A stretch of DNA of 64,000 nt from Humibacillus xanthopallidus (GCF_006717145.1 NZ_VFQF01000001.1:1240001-1304000); one strand, 5' to 3'. Counted from the stretch's first letter, positions 54,200 to 63,836 are shown. Notes: generated from the letters alone by a model not told the origin. Program-made: numbers and translations.

Positions 54200-55120
54200 T
54201 CAGGGTGCCCTAACCGCATCGGTGTCGTCGTCGGGATCCATGTCGTCGGGGTCCGCCTGCGGGGGCATGATGACCGACGGGAGCTTACGGCGCGGCGGGG
54301 CGACCGAGTCCGGACCGAACCACCGGCGACGCAGCGGGGCCGTGACCCAGCCCAGCGGGCAGGTCAGCACGTAGCCGTAGGCGACCGCGAGCGCCGTCGT
54401 GCCCGGGAAGAAGATGAGCCCGAGGACGAGCAGGATGCCGAGCGGCACCGAGATCCGCAGGTGGCGCGGCGAGAGCAGGTCGCGGAAGGACCGGAAGCGG
54501 AACGACGAGGCCATGAGAGCGGCGGGCAGGACACCGGCGGCGACCGGCAGCAGGGGCGCCCAGTCGTAGAGCGGGTCGCCGATGGCGAGGACGGTCGCGA
54601 TGACGACGCCCGCCGCACCGGGGCTCGCGAGCCCGACGAAGTATCGCTTGTCGGCGAGCGGGTCGATCGTGACGTTGAAGCGGGCGAGGCGGTAGGCCGC
54701 GCAGGCGAGCCAGAACATCGCACCGGCCCAGGCCCACAGGGGGTAGGCGGGCAGCGCCCACGTGTAGACGAGGACGGCCGGCGCGATGCCGAAGGAGATG
54801 AGGTCGGCGAGCGAGTCGAACTGCAGGCCGAAGGGCGTGATCGCCCCGACCGCACGCGCGACGGCGCCGTCGGCGATGTCGAGCACGATCGAGACCGCGA
54901 TGAGCACGGCGGCAGCGCGGTAGTGCGTCTGGAAGGAGAGCAGCACCGACGAGAAGCCGCAGATCATGTTGCCGAGGGTGAAGAGGCTCGGCAGCACGGC
55001 CCGGGCGCGGACCCGGGGGTTGATCCGGCTCCACGGCACGACGCGCGCGCCGGTCGCGGAGACGAGCTGGAAGCGGCGGCCGATGCGCTCGCGCCGGCTC
55101 GGGGTCGCGCCGCCGGTCAC
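54200..55120 (-). CDS. pssA: CDP-diacylglycerol-serine O-phosphatidyltransferase
   Basis: A 306-residue membrane enzyme making phosphatidylserine from CDP-diacylglycerol and serine. The CDP-alcohol phosphotransferase motif D-x2-D-G-x2-A-R-x8-9-G-x3-D-x3-D is complete (DIADGAVAR ... GLQFDSLAD). About eight hydrophobic segments follow the basic N-terminus. The C-terminal tail (MPPQADPDDMDPDDDTD) is acidic and cytoplasmic. GTG 55120 overlaps the psd stop (GTGA, 55117-55120), so psd-pssA is a coupled pair giving phosphatidylethanolamine. Only 34 bases separate its stop from the sufR start. Confidence 0.94.
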   Translation of the reverse strand: MTGGATPSRRERIGRRFQLVSATGARVVPWSRINPRVRARAVLPSLFTLGNMICGFSSVLLSFQTHYRAAAVLIAVSIVLDIADGAVARAVGAITPFGLQFDSLADLISFGIAPAVLVYTWALPAYPLWAWAGAMFWLACAAYRLARFNVTIDPLADKRYFVGLASPGAAGVVIATVLAIGDPLYDWAPLLPVAAGVLPAALMASSFRFRSFRDLLSPRHLRISVPLGILLVLGLIFFPGTTALAVAYGYVLTCPLGWVTAPLRRRWFGPDSVAPPRRKLPSVIMPPQADPDDMDPDDDTDAVRAP

Positions 55121-55782
55121 GACGGGTCCGCGGCCGGGAAGCGCCCGAGCACGGTCTCGCCGCCCACCGCGCGCTTGCCCTTGCTCACCTCGAGCACGAC
55201 CTCCGGTGGCACGAAGACGTCCATGCGCGAGCCGAACTTCATCAGGCCCATCCGCTCGCCGGTCGCGACCTCGTCCCCCGGCTCGATGCGGGTCACGATG
55301 CGCCGCGCGAGCTGGCCGACGAGCTGGCGGTAGACGACCCGGCGGGTGTGCCCGCCCACGACCTGCTCGACGATGACTTCGCTGCGCTCGTTCTTCATCG
55401 CGCTCTCGGCGCGGTACGCGGCGAGGAAGCGGCCCGGGGTGTGGTGGACGTCGATGACCCGGCCGCCGTAGGGCGAGCGATTCATGTGCACGTCGAGCAG
55501 GGACAGGAAGATGCTCACCTGCTGCCACTCCCCCGGCGGCGCGATGCCGGGCTGGGGCTCACCGACGTGCGTGACGATGCCGTCGGCCGGTGCCAGCACG
55601 ACATCGGGGTCGGTGACCGGCGAGCGGTCGGGGGTGCGGTCCGGGTCGCGGAAGAAGAGCGTCACCCCGGCCGTCAGCAGCCCCAGGGCCAGGGTCGTGC
55701 GCGGGCGTCGGGCAAGGGCGGCGACCACCGTCGGCACGGCTGCCATGACGGTGAACGGCCGGGCGGCCGGGTCGATCTTCAC
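55117..55782 (-). CDS. psd: Phosphatidylserine decarboxylase
   Basis: A 221-residue membrane-associated enzyme that decarboxylates phosphatidylserine to phosphatidylethanolamine. It is the short (PSD-A type) form. FFRDPDRTPD, LAPADGIVTHV, SLLDVHMNRSPYGG and the self-cleavage site GLMKFGSRMDVF (processing between Gly and Ser to form the pyruvoyl group) are present. An N-terminal hydrophobic stretch (LALGLLTAGVTLFF) anchors it. The GTG start is preceded by GGGAGAG about 7 bases upstream. Together with pssA it forms the phosphatidylethanolamine branch. Confidence 0.94.
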   Translation of the reverse strand: MKIDPAARPFTVMAAVPTVVAALARRPRTTLALGLLTAGVTLFFRDPDRTPDRSPVTDPDVVLAPADGIVTHVGEPQPGIAPPGEWQQVSIFLSLLDVHMNRSPYGGRVIDVHHTPGRFLAAYRAESAMKNERSEVIVEQVVGGHTRRVVYRQLVGQLARRIVTRIEPGDEVATGERMGLMKFGSRMDVFVPPEVVLEVSKGKRAVGGETVLGRFPAADPS

Positions 55783-55860
55783 AGGTCGGGCTCTCCCAGT
55801 CTCGGGTGGTCGGTCAGGCGGTGATCGGGTGCGGTGGGACCGAGCCTAGACTCATCAGCC

Positions 55861-56571
55861 ATGACCGCAGCGGTGACACTGTCCGACGTCCGTCGCCGGT
55901 TCGGAGCCGTCGACGCCCTCGACGGACTGTCGTGGCACGCCCCGTCGGGCGCGGTCACCGCGGTGCTCGGCCCCAACGGTGCCGGCAAGACGACGGCCAT
56001 CGAGTGCGCCGTCGGGCTGCAGCGCCCCGACTCCGGCACGGTGCGGGTCCTCGACACCGATCCGGGCACCGCCGGGCCCGACCACCGGGCCCGCGTCGGG
56101 GTGATGCTCCAGAGCGGGGGTCTGCCCAACGGGGCGAAGCCGATTCGCCTGCTCGCGCACCTCGCCCGCTTCTACGCCGAGCCCGCCGACGTCCACGCGG
56201 TCGCGGCCCGGCTCGGGGTCCCCGACTTCGCGGGCACGACGGTGCGGCGGCTCTCGGGTGGGCAGAAGCAGCGCCTCGCCCTCGCGGCGGCCCTGCTCGG
56301 CCGACCCGACGTTCTCTTCCTCGACGAGCCGGTGGCCGGCCTCGACCCCCACGGCCGGCTCGACGTGTGGGACCTCATCCGCGAGCTGAGAGACGAGGGC
56401 ACGACGATCGTCGTGACGACGCACTCCTTCGAGGAGGCCGAGCGGCTCGCCGACCACCTCGTCATCATGAGCGCCGGGCGCACCGTCGCCGAGGGCGCCC
56501 TGGCCGACGTCGTCGGTGCCGGATCGCTCGAGGAGCTCTACTTCAGCCTCACCCGGAAGGGGGCGGCATGA
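55861..56571 (+). CDS. ABC transporter ATP-binding protein (exporter type)
   Basis: A 236-residue ATPase of the drug/antibiotic-exporter group (DrrA/CcmA-like). Walker A LGPNGAGKTTAIE, signature RLSGGQKQRLALAA, Walker B VLFLDEPVAGLD and H-loop VTTHSFEEAERL are all present. Its stop overlaps the start of the permease gene in ATGA (56568-56571). TAGACT (55847-55852) lies 8 bases before ATG 55861, consistent with leaderless initiation. Substrate unknown. Confidence 0.93.
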   Translation: MTAAVTLSDVRRRFGAVDALDGLSWHAPSGAVTAVLGPNGAGKTTAIECAVGLQRPDSGTVRVLDTDPGTAGPDHRARVGVMLQSGGLPNGAKPIRLLAHLARFYAEPADVHAVAARLGVPDFAGTTVRRLSGGQKQRLALAAALLGRPDVLFLDEPVAGLDPHGRLDVWDLIRELRDEGTTIVVTTHSFEEAERLADHLVIMSAGRTVAEGALADVVGAGSLEELYFSLTRKGAA

Positions 56572-57338
56572 CCACCGCACCGCCGCGCCCCGCCACGCGG
56601 GCCGCTGCCCCTCGTCGGCGCGTCCTCGCCCAGGCCGGCTTCGAGACCTCGACGCTGCTGCGCAACGGCGAGCAGCTGCTCGTCTCGCTCGTCCTGCCCG
56701 CGCTCGTGCTCATAGGCCTGCACGCCACCGGCTCCCCCTCCCTCGGACCGGGGCGCAGGATCGACGTCGCGGTGCCCGGGGTCATCGCCCTCTGCGTCAT
56801 CTCGGCCTCCTTCACCTCGCAGGCCATCTCGACGGGCTTCGACCGGAGGTACGCCGTCCTGCGCTACCTCGGTACGACGCCCCTCGGCCGGGGCGGGCTC
56901 ATCGCCGCCAAGGTGCTCGCGACGCTCGCGATCGAGGTCATCCAGATCGCCGTCATCGCGGTCATCGGGGTCGCCCTCGGGTGGAGCCCCGACCTCAGCG
57001 GCATCCCGTATGCCGTCCTCTTCGTCGTCCTCGGCACGTGGGCCTTCGTCGCCCTCGCCCTCCTGCTCGCCGGCACGCTGCGGTCGGAAGCCGTGCTCGC
57101 GCTCGCCAACCTCATCTGGGTGCTGCTCCTCGTCGGTGGAGGCGTCATCGTGCCGCGCACGGAGCTCCCCGACGGCCTGTCGACCGTCGCAGCCCTGCTG
57201 CCGTCGGCCGGGCTCGCCGACGGGCTGCGCTCGGCCCTCGTCGACGGCGCGTTGAACCTCCCGGCTCTCGGGGTCGTCGTCGCCTGGGGAGTGCTGGCGA
57301 CAGCCCTGGCCGCGCGTTTCTTCCGCTTCGACGACTGA
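56568..57338 (+). CDS. ABC transporter permease (ABC-2 type)
   Basis: A 256-residue membrane protein with six hydrophobic helices (LLVSLVLPALVLIGLHATG; VIQIAVIAVIGVALGWS; LLLVGGGVIVP and others) and a cytoplasmic N-terminus, an ABC-2 type exporter permease. RRYAVLRYLGTTPLGRGGLI after the second helix is the coupling-helix-like region. It is translated from the ATGA overlap with the ATPase gene, and the two must form one exporter. The SGIPYAVLF helix carries one copy of the frequent octamer. Confidence 0.92.
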   Translation: MTTAPPRPATRAAAPRRRVLAQAGFETSTLLRNGEQLLVSLVLPALVLIGLHATGSPSLGPGRRIDVAVPGVIALCVISASFTSQAISTGFDRRYAVLRYLGTTPLGRGGLIAAKVLATLAIEVIQIAVIAVIGVALGWSPDLSGIPYAVLFVVLGTWAFVALALLLAGTLRSEAVLALANLIWVLLLVGGGVIVPRTELPDGLSTVAALLPSAGLADGLRSALVDGALNLPALGVVVAWGVLATALAARFFRFDD

Positions 57339-57398
57339 CCGGTAGGGCAGACTCGGGCTCGGGGCACCGGGCCCTCTCCCCGACCGCATGGAGGCGTC

Positions 57399-57881
57399 GT
57401 GTTCGACTACATCTTCGGGCTGCCGATGCACGCGCTGGTCATCCACGCGGTGGTCGTCCTCGTGCCCCTGTCGGCCCTGATCGCCATCGCCTTCGCGGTG
57501 CGGCCGGTGTGGCGCCACCTGCTCCGCTGGCCGGTCGCGATCGGCGGCGTCATCTCGGGGGTCACGGCCTTCGTCGCGGCCGAGAGCGGAGAGGCCCTGC
57601 AACGCCGGGTGACGCAGGTCAGAGCCAGCACCACCAACTTCGACCTGCTGCGCGAGCACGTCGAGTGGGGCGACCGGGCGAAGATCCTCTGCTTCCTCTT
57701 CATGGTGCTCTGCCTCGTGGCGGCGTGGTTCCTCCGGGCGCCTGACGACGACGAGCCGCGCCGACGCATGCTCGAGGTCCCGCTGGCGATCCTTCTCGTC
57801 GTCTCCGCGCTCGCGGCGCTCATCACGGTCGTGCTGGCCGGTCACGCCGGAGCCCAGGTCACCTGGGCCGGCCTCGCCTGA
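57399..57881 (+). CDS. DUF2231 family membrane protein
   Basis: A 160-residue protein with four helices. The conserved first one contains GLPMHALVIHAVVVLVPLSAL, with the two His typical of DUF2231 (HALVIH), followed by AIGGVISGVTAFVAAESGEAL. Function of DUF2231 is unknown; the His residues could bind a metal or heme. A strong SD (GGAGG) is 4 bases before GTG 57399. It precedes ctaA by 136 bases that contain only ctaA's promoter. Confidence 0.87.
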   Translation: MFDYIFGLPMHALVIHAVVVLVPLSALIAIAFAVRPVWRHLLRWPVAIGGVISGVTAFVAAESGEALQRRVTQVRASTTNFDLLREHVEWGDRAKILCFLFMVLCLVAAWFLRAPDDDEPRRRMLEVPLAILLVVSALAALITVVLAGHAGAQVTWAGLA

Positions 57882-58017
57882 CTCCCTGACGCGCGGGCCG
57901 GCTGCGCTCAAGCGGCGCGGGGCGGGTCGTGCAGGCCTGGCCACGGGCGGGTGAGCGAGCTGCTGCTGGACGGGGGCGGGTGCGGGGCGGCCCGCAGCCA
58001 GCGCTTACGCTTCCCCC

Positions 58018-58938
58018 GTGTCGCTCGTCTCCTCCGTCGCATCCCGCCTGCCCCGGGTGCCCCGCCCCTGGGCGCGCGGCATCCTCATCGCCAACCTCGT
58101 CGGCGAGATCGGGATCGTCGTCACCGGAGGGGTCGTGCGCCTCACCGGCAGCGGCCTCGGCTGCCCCACCTGGCCGGAGTGCGTGCCCGGGTCGTTCACC
58201 CCGGTGCGCACCGACGAGAGCCAGTTCCACGACCTCGTGGAGTTCGGCAACCGGCTGCTGACCTTCGCCGTCGTCATCCTCGCACTCGCGGCGCTCTACT
58301 GCGTCGTGACGGCGTGGCCGCAGCGAGGGCGGCTCCAGCTCGTCGCGGTCGGAGTCCTCGCCGGCATCCCGGCCCAGGCGATCCTCGGCGGCATCACCGT
58401 GCTGACCGGCCTCAACCCGTGGCTCGTCGCGAGCCACTTCCTCCTCTCGATGGTGCTCGTCGCACTGTCCACGGCGCTCGTGCGCGGGTCTCGCGACGAC
58501 GTGTCGGGCCCGGGTGAGCTGCTCTTGCACCGCATCGCCCGCGTCGTCGCCATCGTCACGAGCCTCGTCGGTGCCGTCGTCGTCGTGCTCGGCACCATCG
58601 TCACCGGGTCGGGCCCGCACTCGGGTGACGCCGACGCCCCGGCCCGCACCGGCTTCGACCCCCGCGTCGTGTCGTGGCTGCACGCCGACGCCGTCATGCT
58701 CTTCTCCGGCCTCGTCGTCGCGACCCTCGTCGCCGTGCTCATCACCGCGAAGGCCGACGAGGTGCGCCGGGCCTGGTGGGTCGTGCTCGGGGTCACGCTC
58801 GCCCAGGGAGTGATCGGCTACGTGCAGTACTTCACCGCCCTGCCGATCGTCCTCGTGCTGCTGCACATGCTCGGCGCGAGCCTGCTCGTGGCCGCCCTCA
58901 CCTGGGGCGTCCTCGCGACGCGGCGCCACCCCGTCTGA
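58018..58938 (+). CDS. ctaA: Heme A synthase
   Basis: A 306-residue membrane protein with eight helices. CtaA oxidises heme O to heme A for cytochrome c oxidase. Heme-ligand and motif regions are visible: GGVVRLTGSGLGCPTWPEC (loop with Cys pair), FGNRLLTFAVVIL, GITVLTGLNPWLVASHFLLS, SWLHADAVMLF and YVQYFTALPIVLVLLHMLGA with conserved His. GTG 58018 is 6 bases after TACGCT (58006-58011), a leaderless start. Its partner ctaB lies 1.3 kb downstream in the opposite direction. Confidence 0.93.
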   Translation: MSLVSSVASRLPRVPRPWARGILIANLVGEIGIVVTGGVVRLTGSGLGCPTWPECVPGSFTPVRTDESQFHDLVEFGNRLLTFAVVILALAALYCVVTAWPQRGRLQLVAVGVLAGIPAQAILGGITVLTGLNPWLVASHFLLSMVLVALSTALVRGSRDDVSGPGELLLHRIARVVAIVTSLVGAVVVVLGTIVTGSGPHSGDADAPARTGFDPRVVSWLHADAVMLFSGLVVATLVAVLITAKADEVRRAWWVVLGVTLAQGVIGYVQYFTALPIVLVLLHMLGASLLVAALTWGVLATRRHPV

Positions 58939-59023
58939 CCGTCACCGCAATCCGTTCGAGCACCACCGTGCCGGCCACCCCGCGGCTCCTGCCGCGATCG
59001 GCGACGACCGTAGGGTGGGCCGG

Positions 59024-60049
59024 GTGAGCGACGAGCAGCCGGCCCTGCACGACGGCGACCTGCGACTGCGGCCGTGGACCGCGGCAGACGTCGAGGCCAC
59101 CCGGCTGCTGCACGACGCGGAGATCGCCCACTGGTTCGACGTCGACGCGACACCGCCCACGAGCGAGCACCACCGCTCCTGGGTGGAGCGGACCCACGCA
59201 GAGTGGTCCGACTCCCGCGCCAAGGCGACCTTCCTCGTCGAGTGGCGCGGCGAACCCGCCGGCTCGGTCGACGTGCGGCGGCGCTCCGACGGCGTCGGGG
59301 TGCTGTCGTGGATCACGTATGCCCCCTACCGCGGCAGGGGGCTCGCCTCCCGCGCCGTGCGCCTCCTCGTCGACTGGGCCTTCGCGGACCTCGGCCTGCG
59401 CCGCGTCGAGGCCGAGGTCAACCCGCTCAACCGCGCGTCACTCCGGACGGCGCTGCGGGCCGGGTTGCGGCGCGAGGGGCTGCTGCGCGGCAACACGACG
59501 CTGGGCGGCGAGGTGCACGACACCGTCGTCCTCGGTCGCCTGGCCGGGGACCCTGCACCCGGCACCCGAGAGGGCTTCACCGCCATGCTCGACTCCGTGC
59601 TGCCGACGAAGCGGGTCATCGGGCAGGGCCTCATCCGCGACGCGGCCGGCGCCGTGCTGCTCTGCGAGCCGGTCTACAAGCGTGACTGGGACCTGCCCGG
59701 AGGCGTCGTCGACCCGGGCGAGCCACCCCGCGAATGCGTCGCCCGCGAGATCCGCGAGGAGCTCGCCCTCGAGGTGACGGTCGGCCGCCTGCTCGCGACG
59801 AACTGGCTCGCCCCCTGGCTCGGGTGGGGCGACGCGGTGCTCTTCGTCTACGAGGTCGAGACGCCCACCGCCGCGGCCCTGGCGCGCGTGCGCCTCCTCG
59901 AGCGCGAGATCCGCGCCATGCACTGGGTCGCGCCGCACGAGCTGGGCGGGCGGGTGGCGCCCTACAACGAGCGGATGCTGACGAGCCTCGCCGCGGCCGG
60001 GGAGGGCCACGCGACCCTCGAGCTCGCCGACGGCCTCCCGGTGCGCTGA
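59024..60049 (+). CDS. GNAT acetyltransferase - Nudix hydrolase fusion protein
   Basis: A 341-residue bifunctional protein. Residues about 1-170 are a GNAT acetyltransferase of the RimJ/RimL type (LRLRPWTAADVEATRLLHD, LSWITYAPYRGRGLASRAVR as acetyl-CoA loop). Residues about 195-335 are a Nudix domain with the full box G-x5-E-x7-R-E-x2-E-E (GVVDPGEPPRE, then VAREIREELAL). Both domains look complete and active. It may acetylate an amino group and hydrolyse a nucleoside-diphosphate derivative of a related substrate (inference). GTG 59024 is 7 bases after TAGGGT (59011-59016). The gene ends at the repeated sequence between 60090 and 60254. Confidence 0.9.
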   Translation: MSDEQPALHDGDLRLRPWTAADVEATRLLHDAEIAHWFDVDATPPTSEHHRSWVERTHAEWSDSRAKATFLVEWRGEPAGSVDVRRRSDGVGVLSWITYAPYRGRGLASRAVRLLVDWAFADLGLRRVEAEVNPLNRASLRTALRAGLRREGLLRGNTTLGGEVHDTVVLGRLAGDPAPGTREGFTAMLDSVLPTKRVIGQGLIRDAAGAVLLCEPVYKRDWDLPGGVVDPGEPPRECVAREIREELALEVTVGRLLATNWLAPWLGWGDAVLFVYEVETPTAAALARVRLLEREIRAMHWVAPHELGGRVAPYNERMLTSLAAAGEGHATLELADGLPVR

Positions 60050-60089
60050 CCCGCAGAGCCCGCCGGACGGCATACCGCCCCGGCGCGAC

Positions 60090-60160
60090 ATGGGCACTCG
60101 ACAGGGACAGGCGTCGGGCAGCCCCCTGACCCCTCAGTCGAGTGCCCAACTCCCGACGCC
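60090..60160. repeat. Dispersed repeat, copy A
   Basis: Copy A of an about 68-base repeat. It contains TGGGCACTCGA (60091-60101), GGCGTCGGG (60110-60118), TCGAGTGCCCA (60138-60148) and CCCGACGCC (60152-60160). The first pairs with the third and the second with the fourth. Copy B lies directly downstream, and a related element is in the cphA/cphA-like gap. Confidence 0.75.
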
Positions 60161-60186
60161 ACCAGCACGAGGAGACAAGTCGGGAA

Positions 60187-60254
60187 ATGGGCACTCGAAA
60201 GGGACATGCCCCGGGCAGCCCCCTGACCCCCTCAGTCGAGTGCTCACTTCTCGA
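60187..60254. repeat. Dispersed repeat, copy B
   Basis: A second copy about 29 bases downstream of copy A, identical at roughly 85 % of positions by eye, including the run GGGCAGCCCCCTGACC. Its outer arms TGGGCACTCGA (60188-60198) and TCGAGTGCTCA (60235-60245) still pair with one G-U. The inner pair of copy A is not kept. The ctaB stop follows at 60264. The 214-base gap from 60050 holds only these two copies and one octamer. Confidence 0.75.
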
Positions 60255-60263
60255 CAGGCGGGC

Positions 60264-61238
60264 TCAGCCCATGCCGGGGAGCGGCAGGTGCCAGATCGGG
60301 TCGAGGGCCACGCCGACGAAGAGGATCGTCAGGTAGGTGATCGAGAAGTGGAAGAGACGCATCGGGCGCAGGGCGTCCTCGGCCACCCCGGCGCGAGCCC
60401 GCGACAGCAGGCGGTGGGCCTCGGCGAGGAAGAGCCCGCCGGACACGACTGCGGCGACGGTGTAGACCCAGCCCATCGACTGCACGGGAATGAGGGCGAG
60501 CGAGGTGAGGACCATCGCCCACGAGTAGGCCACGATCTGCTTGGCCACGACGACGAAGCGCTCGACGACCGGCAGCATCGGCACGTGGGCGGTGGCGTAG
60601 TCGTCCTTGTAGCGCAGCGACAGCGGCCAGTAGTGCGGCGGCGTCCAGAAGAAGATCACCATGAAGAGGATCAACGCCGACCAGCTGACCGAGCCGGTGA
60701 CGGCCGACCAGCCGATGAGCACCGGCATGCAGCCGGCCGCGCCGCCCCAGACGATGTTCTGGGCCGTGCGCCGCTTGAGCAGCAGGGTGTAGCCGAAGAC
60801 GTAGAAGAGCAGGGCCGCGAGGGCGAGCCACGCGCTCAGCCAGTTGACGAGCACCCCGAGCCAGACCGTCGAGACGACGGCGAGCGCCACCCCGAAGAGC
60901 AGGGCTCCCCGCGGCGACACCGTGCCGGTGACGAGGGGCCGGTTGCTCGTGCGGTGCATGACGGCGTCGATGTCGCGGTCGATGTAGCAGTTGAGCGTGT
61001 TGGCCGAGCCGGCCGACAGCGTGCCCCCGACGACGGTCGCGACGACGAGCCAGAGGTTGGGCACGCCCTGCTGGGCGAGGAACATGACGGGGATCGTCGT
61101 GATGAGCAGCAGCTCGATGATCCGCGGCTTCATGAGGGAGACGTACTGCCCGAGGACGAACGTGGGTCCACTGCCGTCGGGACCGTGCAGCGTCGACAGG
61201 TCGGCGCGGGGGTCCACCGTTGTCACTGAGATCCTCAT
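60264..61238 (-). CDS. ctaB: Protoheme IX farnesyltransferase (heme O synthase)
   Basis: A 324-residue membrane prenyltransferase that adds farnesyl to heme B, giving heme O for CtaA. The polyprenyl-diphosphate-binding motif is [15 protein letters not shown] (D-x3-D type), and the second Asp-rich loop is [15 protein letters not shown]. About nine helices follow ([19 protein letters not shown] etc.). ATG 61238 and the nearby GTG 61226 are both possible starts. A TAGACT at about 61290 on the minus strand may be the -10 box with a leader of some 45 bases. It is divergent from tkt and convergent with the GNAT-Nudix gene. Confidence 0.94.
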   Translation of the reverse strand: MRISVTTVDPRADLSTLHGPDGSGPTFVLGQYVSLMKPRIIELLLITTIPVMFLAQQGVPNLWLVVATVVGGTLSAGSANTLNCYIDRDIDAVMHRTSNRPLVTGTVSPRGALLFGVALAVVSTVWLGVLVNWLSAWLALAALLFYVFGYTLLLKRRTAQNIVWGGAAGCMPVLIGWSAVTGSVSWSALILFMVIFFWTPPHYWPLSLRYKDDYATAHVPMLPVVERFVVVAKQIVAYSWAMVLTSLALIPVQSMGWVYTVAAVVSGGLFLAEAHRLLSRARAGVAEDALRPMRLFHFSITYLTILFVGVALDPIWHLPLPGMG

Positions 61239-61485
61239 CGCTGGGTTCGTCGCTCCGACGGTCGGGTACGGAGCATGGCGTCGCAAGTCTAGACCGTCGC
61301 TCGCGGGGGACTTCACTCCCTCGCCCGTAGCCGGTCTGCCCCACCTCCCACTCTGCCGCAGCGCCACCATCCCCGCCCCCGCCACGCAGTCGTTCACGAA
61401 CTGGTCGTGCTGTCAGCGGCATCCGTGCTGGGACTAGGCTCGCGGCATACGTGAGATCCACCTTTCTGGCGAAGGAGACCCGTTC

Positions 61486-63831
61486 GTGACCAGCACCGCC
61501 ACGTCGGCGAAGAAGCCCACCCGTTCCAGCTCCACGAGGAAGGGGAAGGCGGACGGACTGCTGGCGGGTCGCGATCCCGGCCTCCCGAGGCCCGTGGCGA
61601 AGAAGGCGGGCTGGTCCGACCTCGACGTGCGTGCCGTCGACACGACGCGCCTCCTTGCGGCCGACGCCGTGCAGAAGGTCGGCAACGGGCACCCGGGCAC
61701 CGCGATGTCGCTCGCTCCCCTCGCCTACCTGCTCTACCAGAACGTCATGACGCACGACCCGAGCGACCCGTCGTGGCTCGGTCGTGACCGCTTCGTCCTG
61801 TCGTGCGGGCACTCGAGCCTCACCCAGTACATCCAGCTCTACCTCTCCGGCTACGGCCTCTCGCTCGACGACCTCAAGGCGCTGCGCACCTGGGGCTCGC
61901 AGACCCCGGGCCACCCGGAGGTCCACCACACCAAGGGCGTCGAGATCACGACCGGACCGCTCGGCTCCGGGCTCGCCTCCGCCGTCGGCATGGCGATGGC
62001 CCAGCGGCGTCAGCGCGGGCTCTTCGACCCCGACGCGAAGCCCGGCACGAGCCCGTTCGACCACCACGTCTACGTCATCGCCTCCGACGGCGACATGCAG
62101 GAGGGCGTGACCCACGAGGCGTGCGCGCTCGCCGGCCACCAGGAGCTCGGCAACCTCACCGTCGTCTACGACGCCAACCAGATCTCGATCGAGGACGACA
62201 CCGACATCGCCTTCAGCGAGGACGTCGCGGCCCGCTTCGCGGCATACGGCTGGCACGTCGTCGACGTCGACTGGCGCCAGGACGCCGACGGCGCGACCTA
62301 CGTCGAGGACGTGGACGCCCTGCTCGCAGCGATCCGCTCGGGCGAGAAGGTCACCGACAAGCCGACCCTCGTCGTGCTGCACACGATCATCGCCTGGCCG
62401 GCCCCGACCAAGCAGAACACCGGCAAGTCGCACGGCTCCGCCCTCGGCGAGGAGGAGATCGGCGCGACGAAGGGGCTGCTCGGCTTCGACCCGAAGAAGT
62501 CCTTCGTCGTCGAGCCCGCCGTCCTCAAGCACGCGCGCGACGTCGTCAAGCGGGGCAAGGCGGCCCACCGCGAGTGGGACAAGGGCTTCAAGGCGTGGCG
62601 CAAGGCCAACCCCGACCGCGCGAGCCTGCTCGACCGCATCCTCGACGGCACGCCCCCTGCAGGTCTCGCCAAGGCGCTGCCGACCTTCCCCGCCGACGAC
62701 AAGGGTCTCGCGACCCGCGCGGCGAGCGGCAAGATCCTCACGGCGATCGCCGACGTCATGCCCGAGCTCTGGGGCGGCTCGGCCGACCTCGCCGAGTCCA
62801 ACAACACGACGATGGAGGGCCAACCCTCCTTCATCCCGAGCTCGAAGCAGACGTCGACGTGGAAGGGCGACCCGTTCGGCCGCACGCTGCACTTCGGCAT
62901 CCGTGAGAACGGCATGGGCATGATCCTCAACGGGATCGCGCTCGAGGGCCTCACCCGCCCCTACGGCGGCACGTTCCTCGTGTTCTCCGACTACATGCGG
63001 CCGGCGGTGCGCCTCGCGGCGATCCAGCAGGCCCCCGTCACCTACGTCTGGACGCACGACTCCATCGGCCTCGGCGAGGACGGTCCGACGCACCAGCCGA
63101 TCGAGCACCTCGCCGCGCTGCGCGCCATGCCAGGCCTCGACGTCGTGCGTCCTGCCGACGCCAACGAGACGGCCGTGGCGTGGCAGCAGATCCTCACGGC
63201 CGGCAACGGCCCGGCGGCGCTCTGCCTCACCCGCCAGAACGTCCCCACGTGGGACCGCACGAAGTACGGCAAGGCGAGCGGCGTCGCGAAGGGCGCCTAC
63301 GTCCTCGTCGAGGAGTCCCGAAAGGGCGAGCCGGACGTCATCCTCGTCGCCACCGGCTCCGAGGTGCAGCTCGCCGTCCAGGCGGCCGAGCGGCTCGAGA
63401 AGTCGAAGATCTCGACGCGCGTCGTGTCGATGCCCTGCCGGGAATGGTTCGAGAAGCAGACCCGTTCCTACCAGGACAAGGTGCTGCCGCCCGCGGTGCG
63501 CGCCAGGGTCAGCGTCGAGGCCGCGGTCTCGATGGGTTGGCACGACATCGTCGGCGACGCCGGACGCAGTGTCAGCATCGAGCACTTCGGTGCCTCGGCC
63601 GACCAGGCGACCCTCTACCGCGAGTTCGGCATCACTGCCGACGCCGTCGTCAAGGCCGCCAAGGACTCCCTCAAGGCCGCCGGCGCTGCGGCGCGGACGG
63701 CCCCGCGGGTCACCGAGACCAACCCGAGCCGAGCCGCCCAGAGCGCCTCGACCGATGTCATGGGCTCCGACGTGGAGGCCAGTGACCAGGCTTCGCAGTC
63801 GGCAGCATCCGCCACGAGCAAGGGGAAGTGA
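61486..63831 (+). CDS. tkt: Transketolase
   Basis: A 781-residue thiamine-diphosphate enzyme of the pentose phosphate pathway. Blocks: [35 protein letters not shown] region (seen as [11 protein letters not shown], with the later NQ of the ThDP motif in [14 protein letters not shown]), [39 protein letters not shown] and a C-terminal transketolase domain with [14 protein letters not shown]. It is about 80 residues longer than common tkt because of a charged N-terminal segment and a Thr/Ser/Ala-rich C-terminal tail. GTG 61486 follows AAGGAG. A TAGGCT box at about 61435 gives a leader of about 40 bases. tal follows after 5 bases. Confidence 0.96.
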   Translation: MTSTATSAKKPTRSSSTRKGKADGLLAGRDPGLPRPVAKKAGWSDLDVRAVDTTRLLAADAVQKVGNGHPGTAMSLAPLAYLLYQNVMTHDPSDPSWLGRDRFVLSCGHSSLTQYIQLYLSGYGLSLDDLKALRTWGSQTPGHPEVHHTKGVEITTGPLGSGLASAVGMAMAQRRQRGLFDPDAKPGTSPFDHHVYVIASDGDMQEGVTHEACALAGHQELGNLTVVYDANQISIEDDTDIAFSEDVAARFAAYGWHVVDVDWRQDADGATYVEDVDALLAAIRSGEKVTDKPTLVVLHTIIAWPAPTKQNTGKSHGSALGEEEIGATKGLLGFDPKKSFVVEPAVLKHARDVVKRGKAAHREWDKGFKAWRKANPDRASLLDRILDGTPPAGLAKALPTFPADDKGLATRAASGKILTAIADVMPELWGGSADLAESNNTTMEGQPSFIPSSKQTSTWKGDPFGRTLHFGIRENGMGMILNGIALEGLTRPYGGTFLVFSDYMRPAVRLAAIQQAPVTYVWTHDSIGLGEDGPTHQPIEHLAALRAMPGLDVVRPADANETAVAWQQILTAGNGPAALCLTRQNVPTWDRTKYGKASGVAKGAYVLVEESRKGEPDVILVATGSEVQLAVQAAERLEKSKISTRVVSMPCREWFEKQTRSYQDKVLPPAVRARVSVEAAVSMGWHDIVGDAGRSVSIEHFGASADQATLYREFGITADAVVKAAKDSLKAAGAAARTAPRVTETNPSRAAQSASTDVMGSDVEASDQASQSAASATSKGK

Positions 63832-63836
63832 ACAGC

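Noticed and set aside
60244-63585. 1113-codon minus-strand frame through tkt
   Set aside because: Antisense to transketolase; the part over ctaB is out of frame with the real ctaB product.
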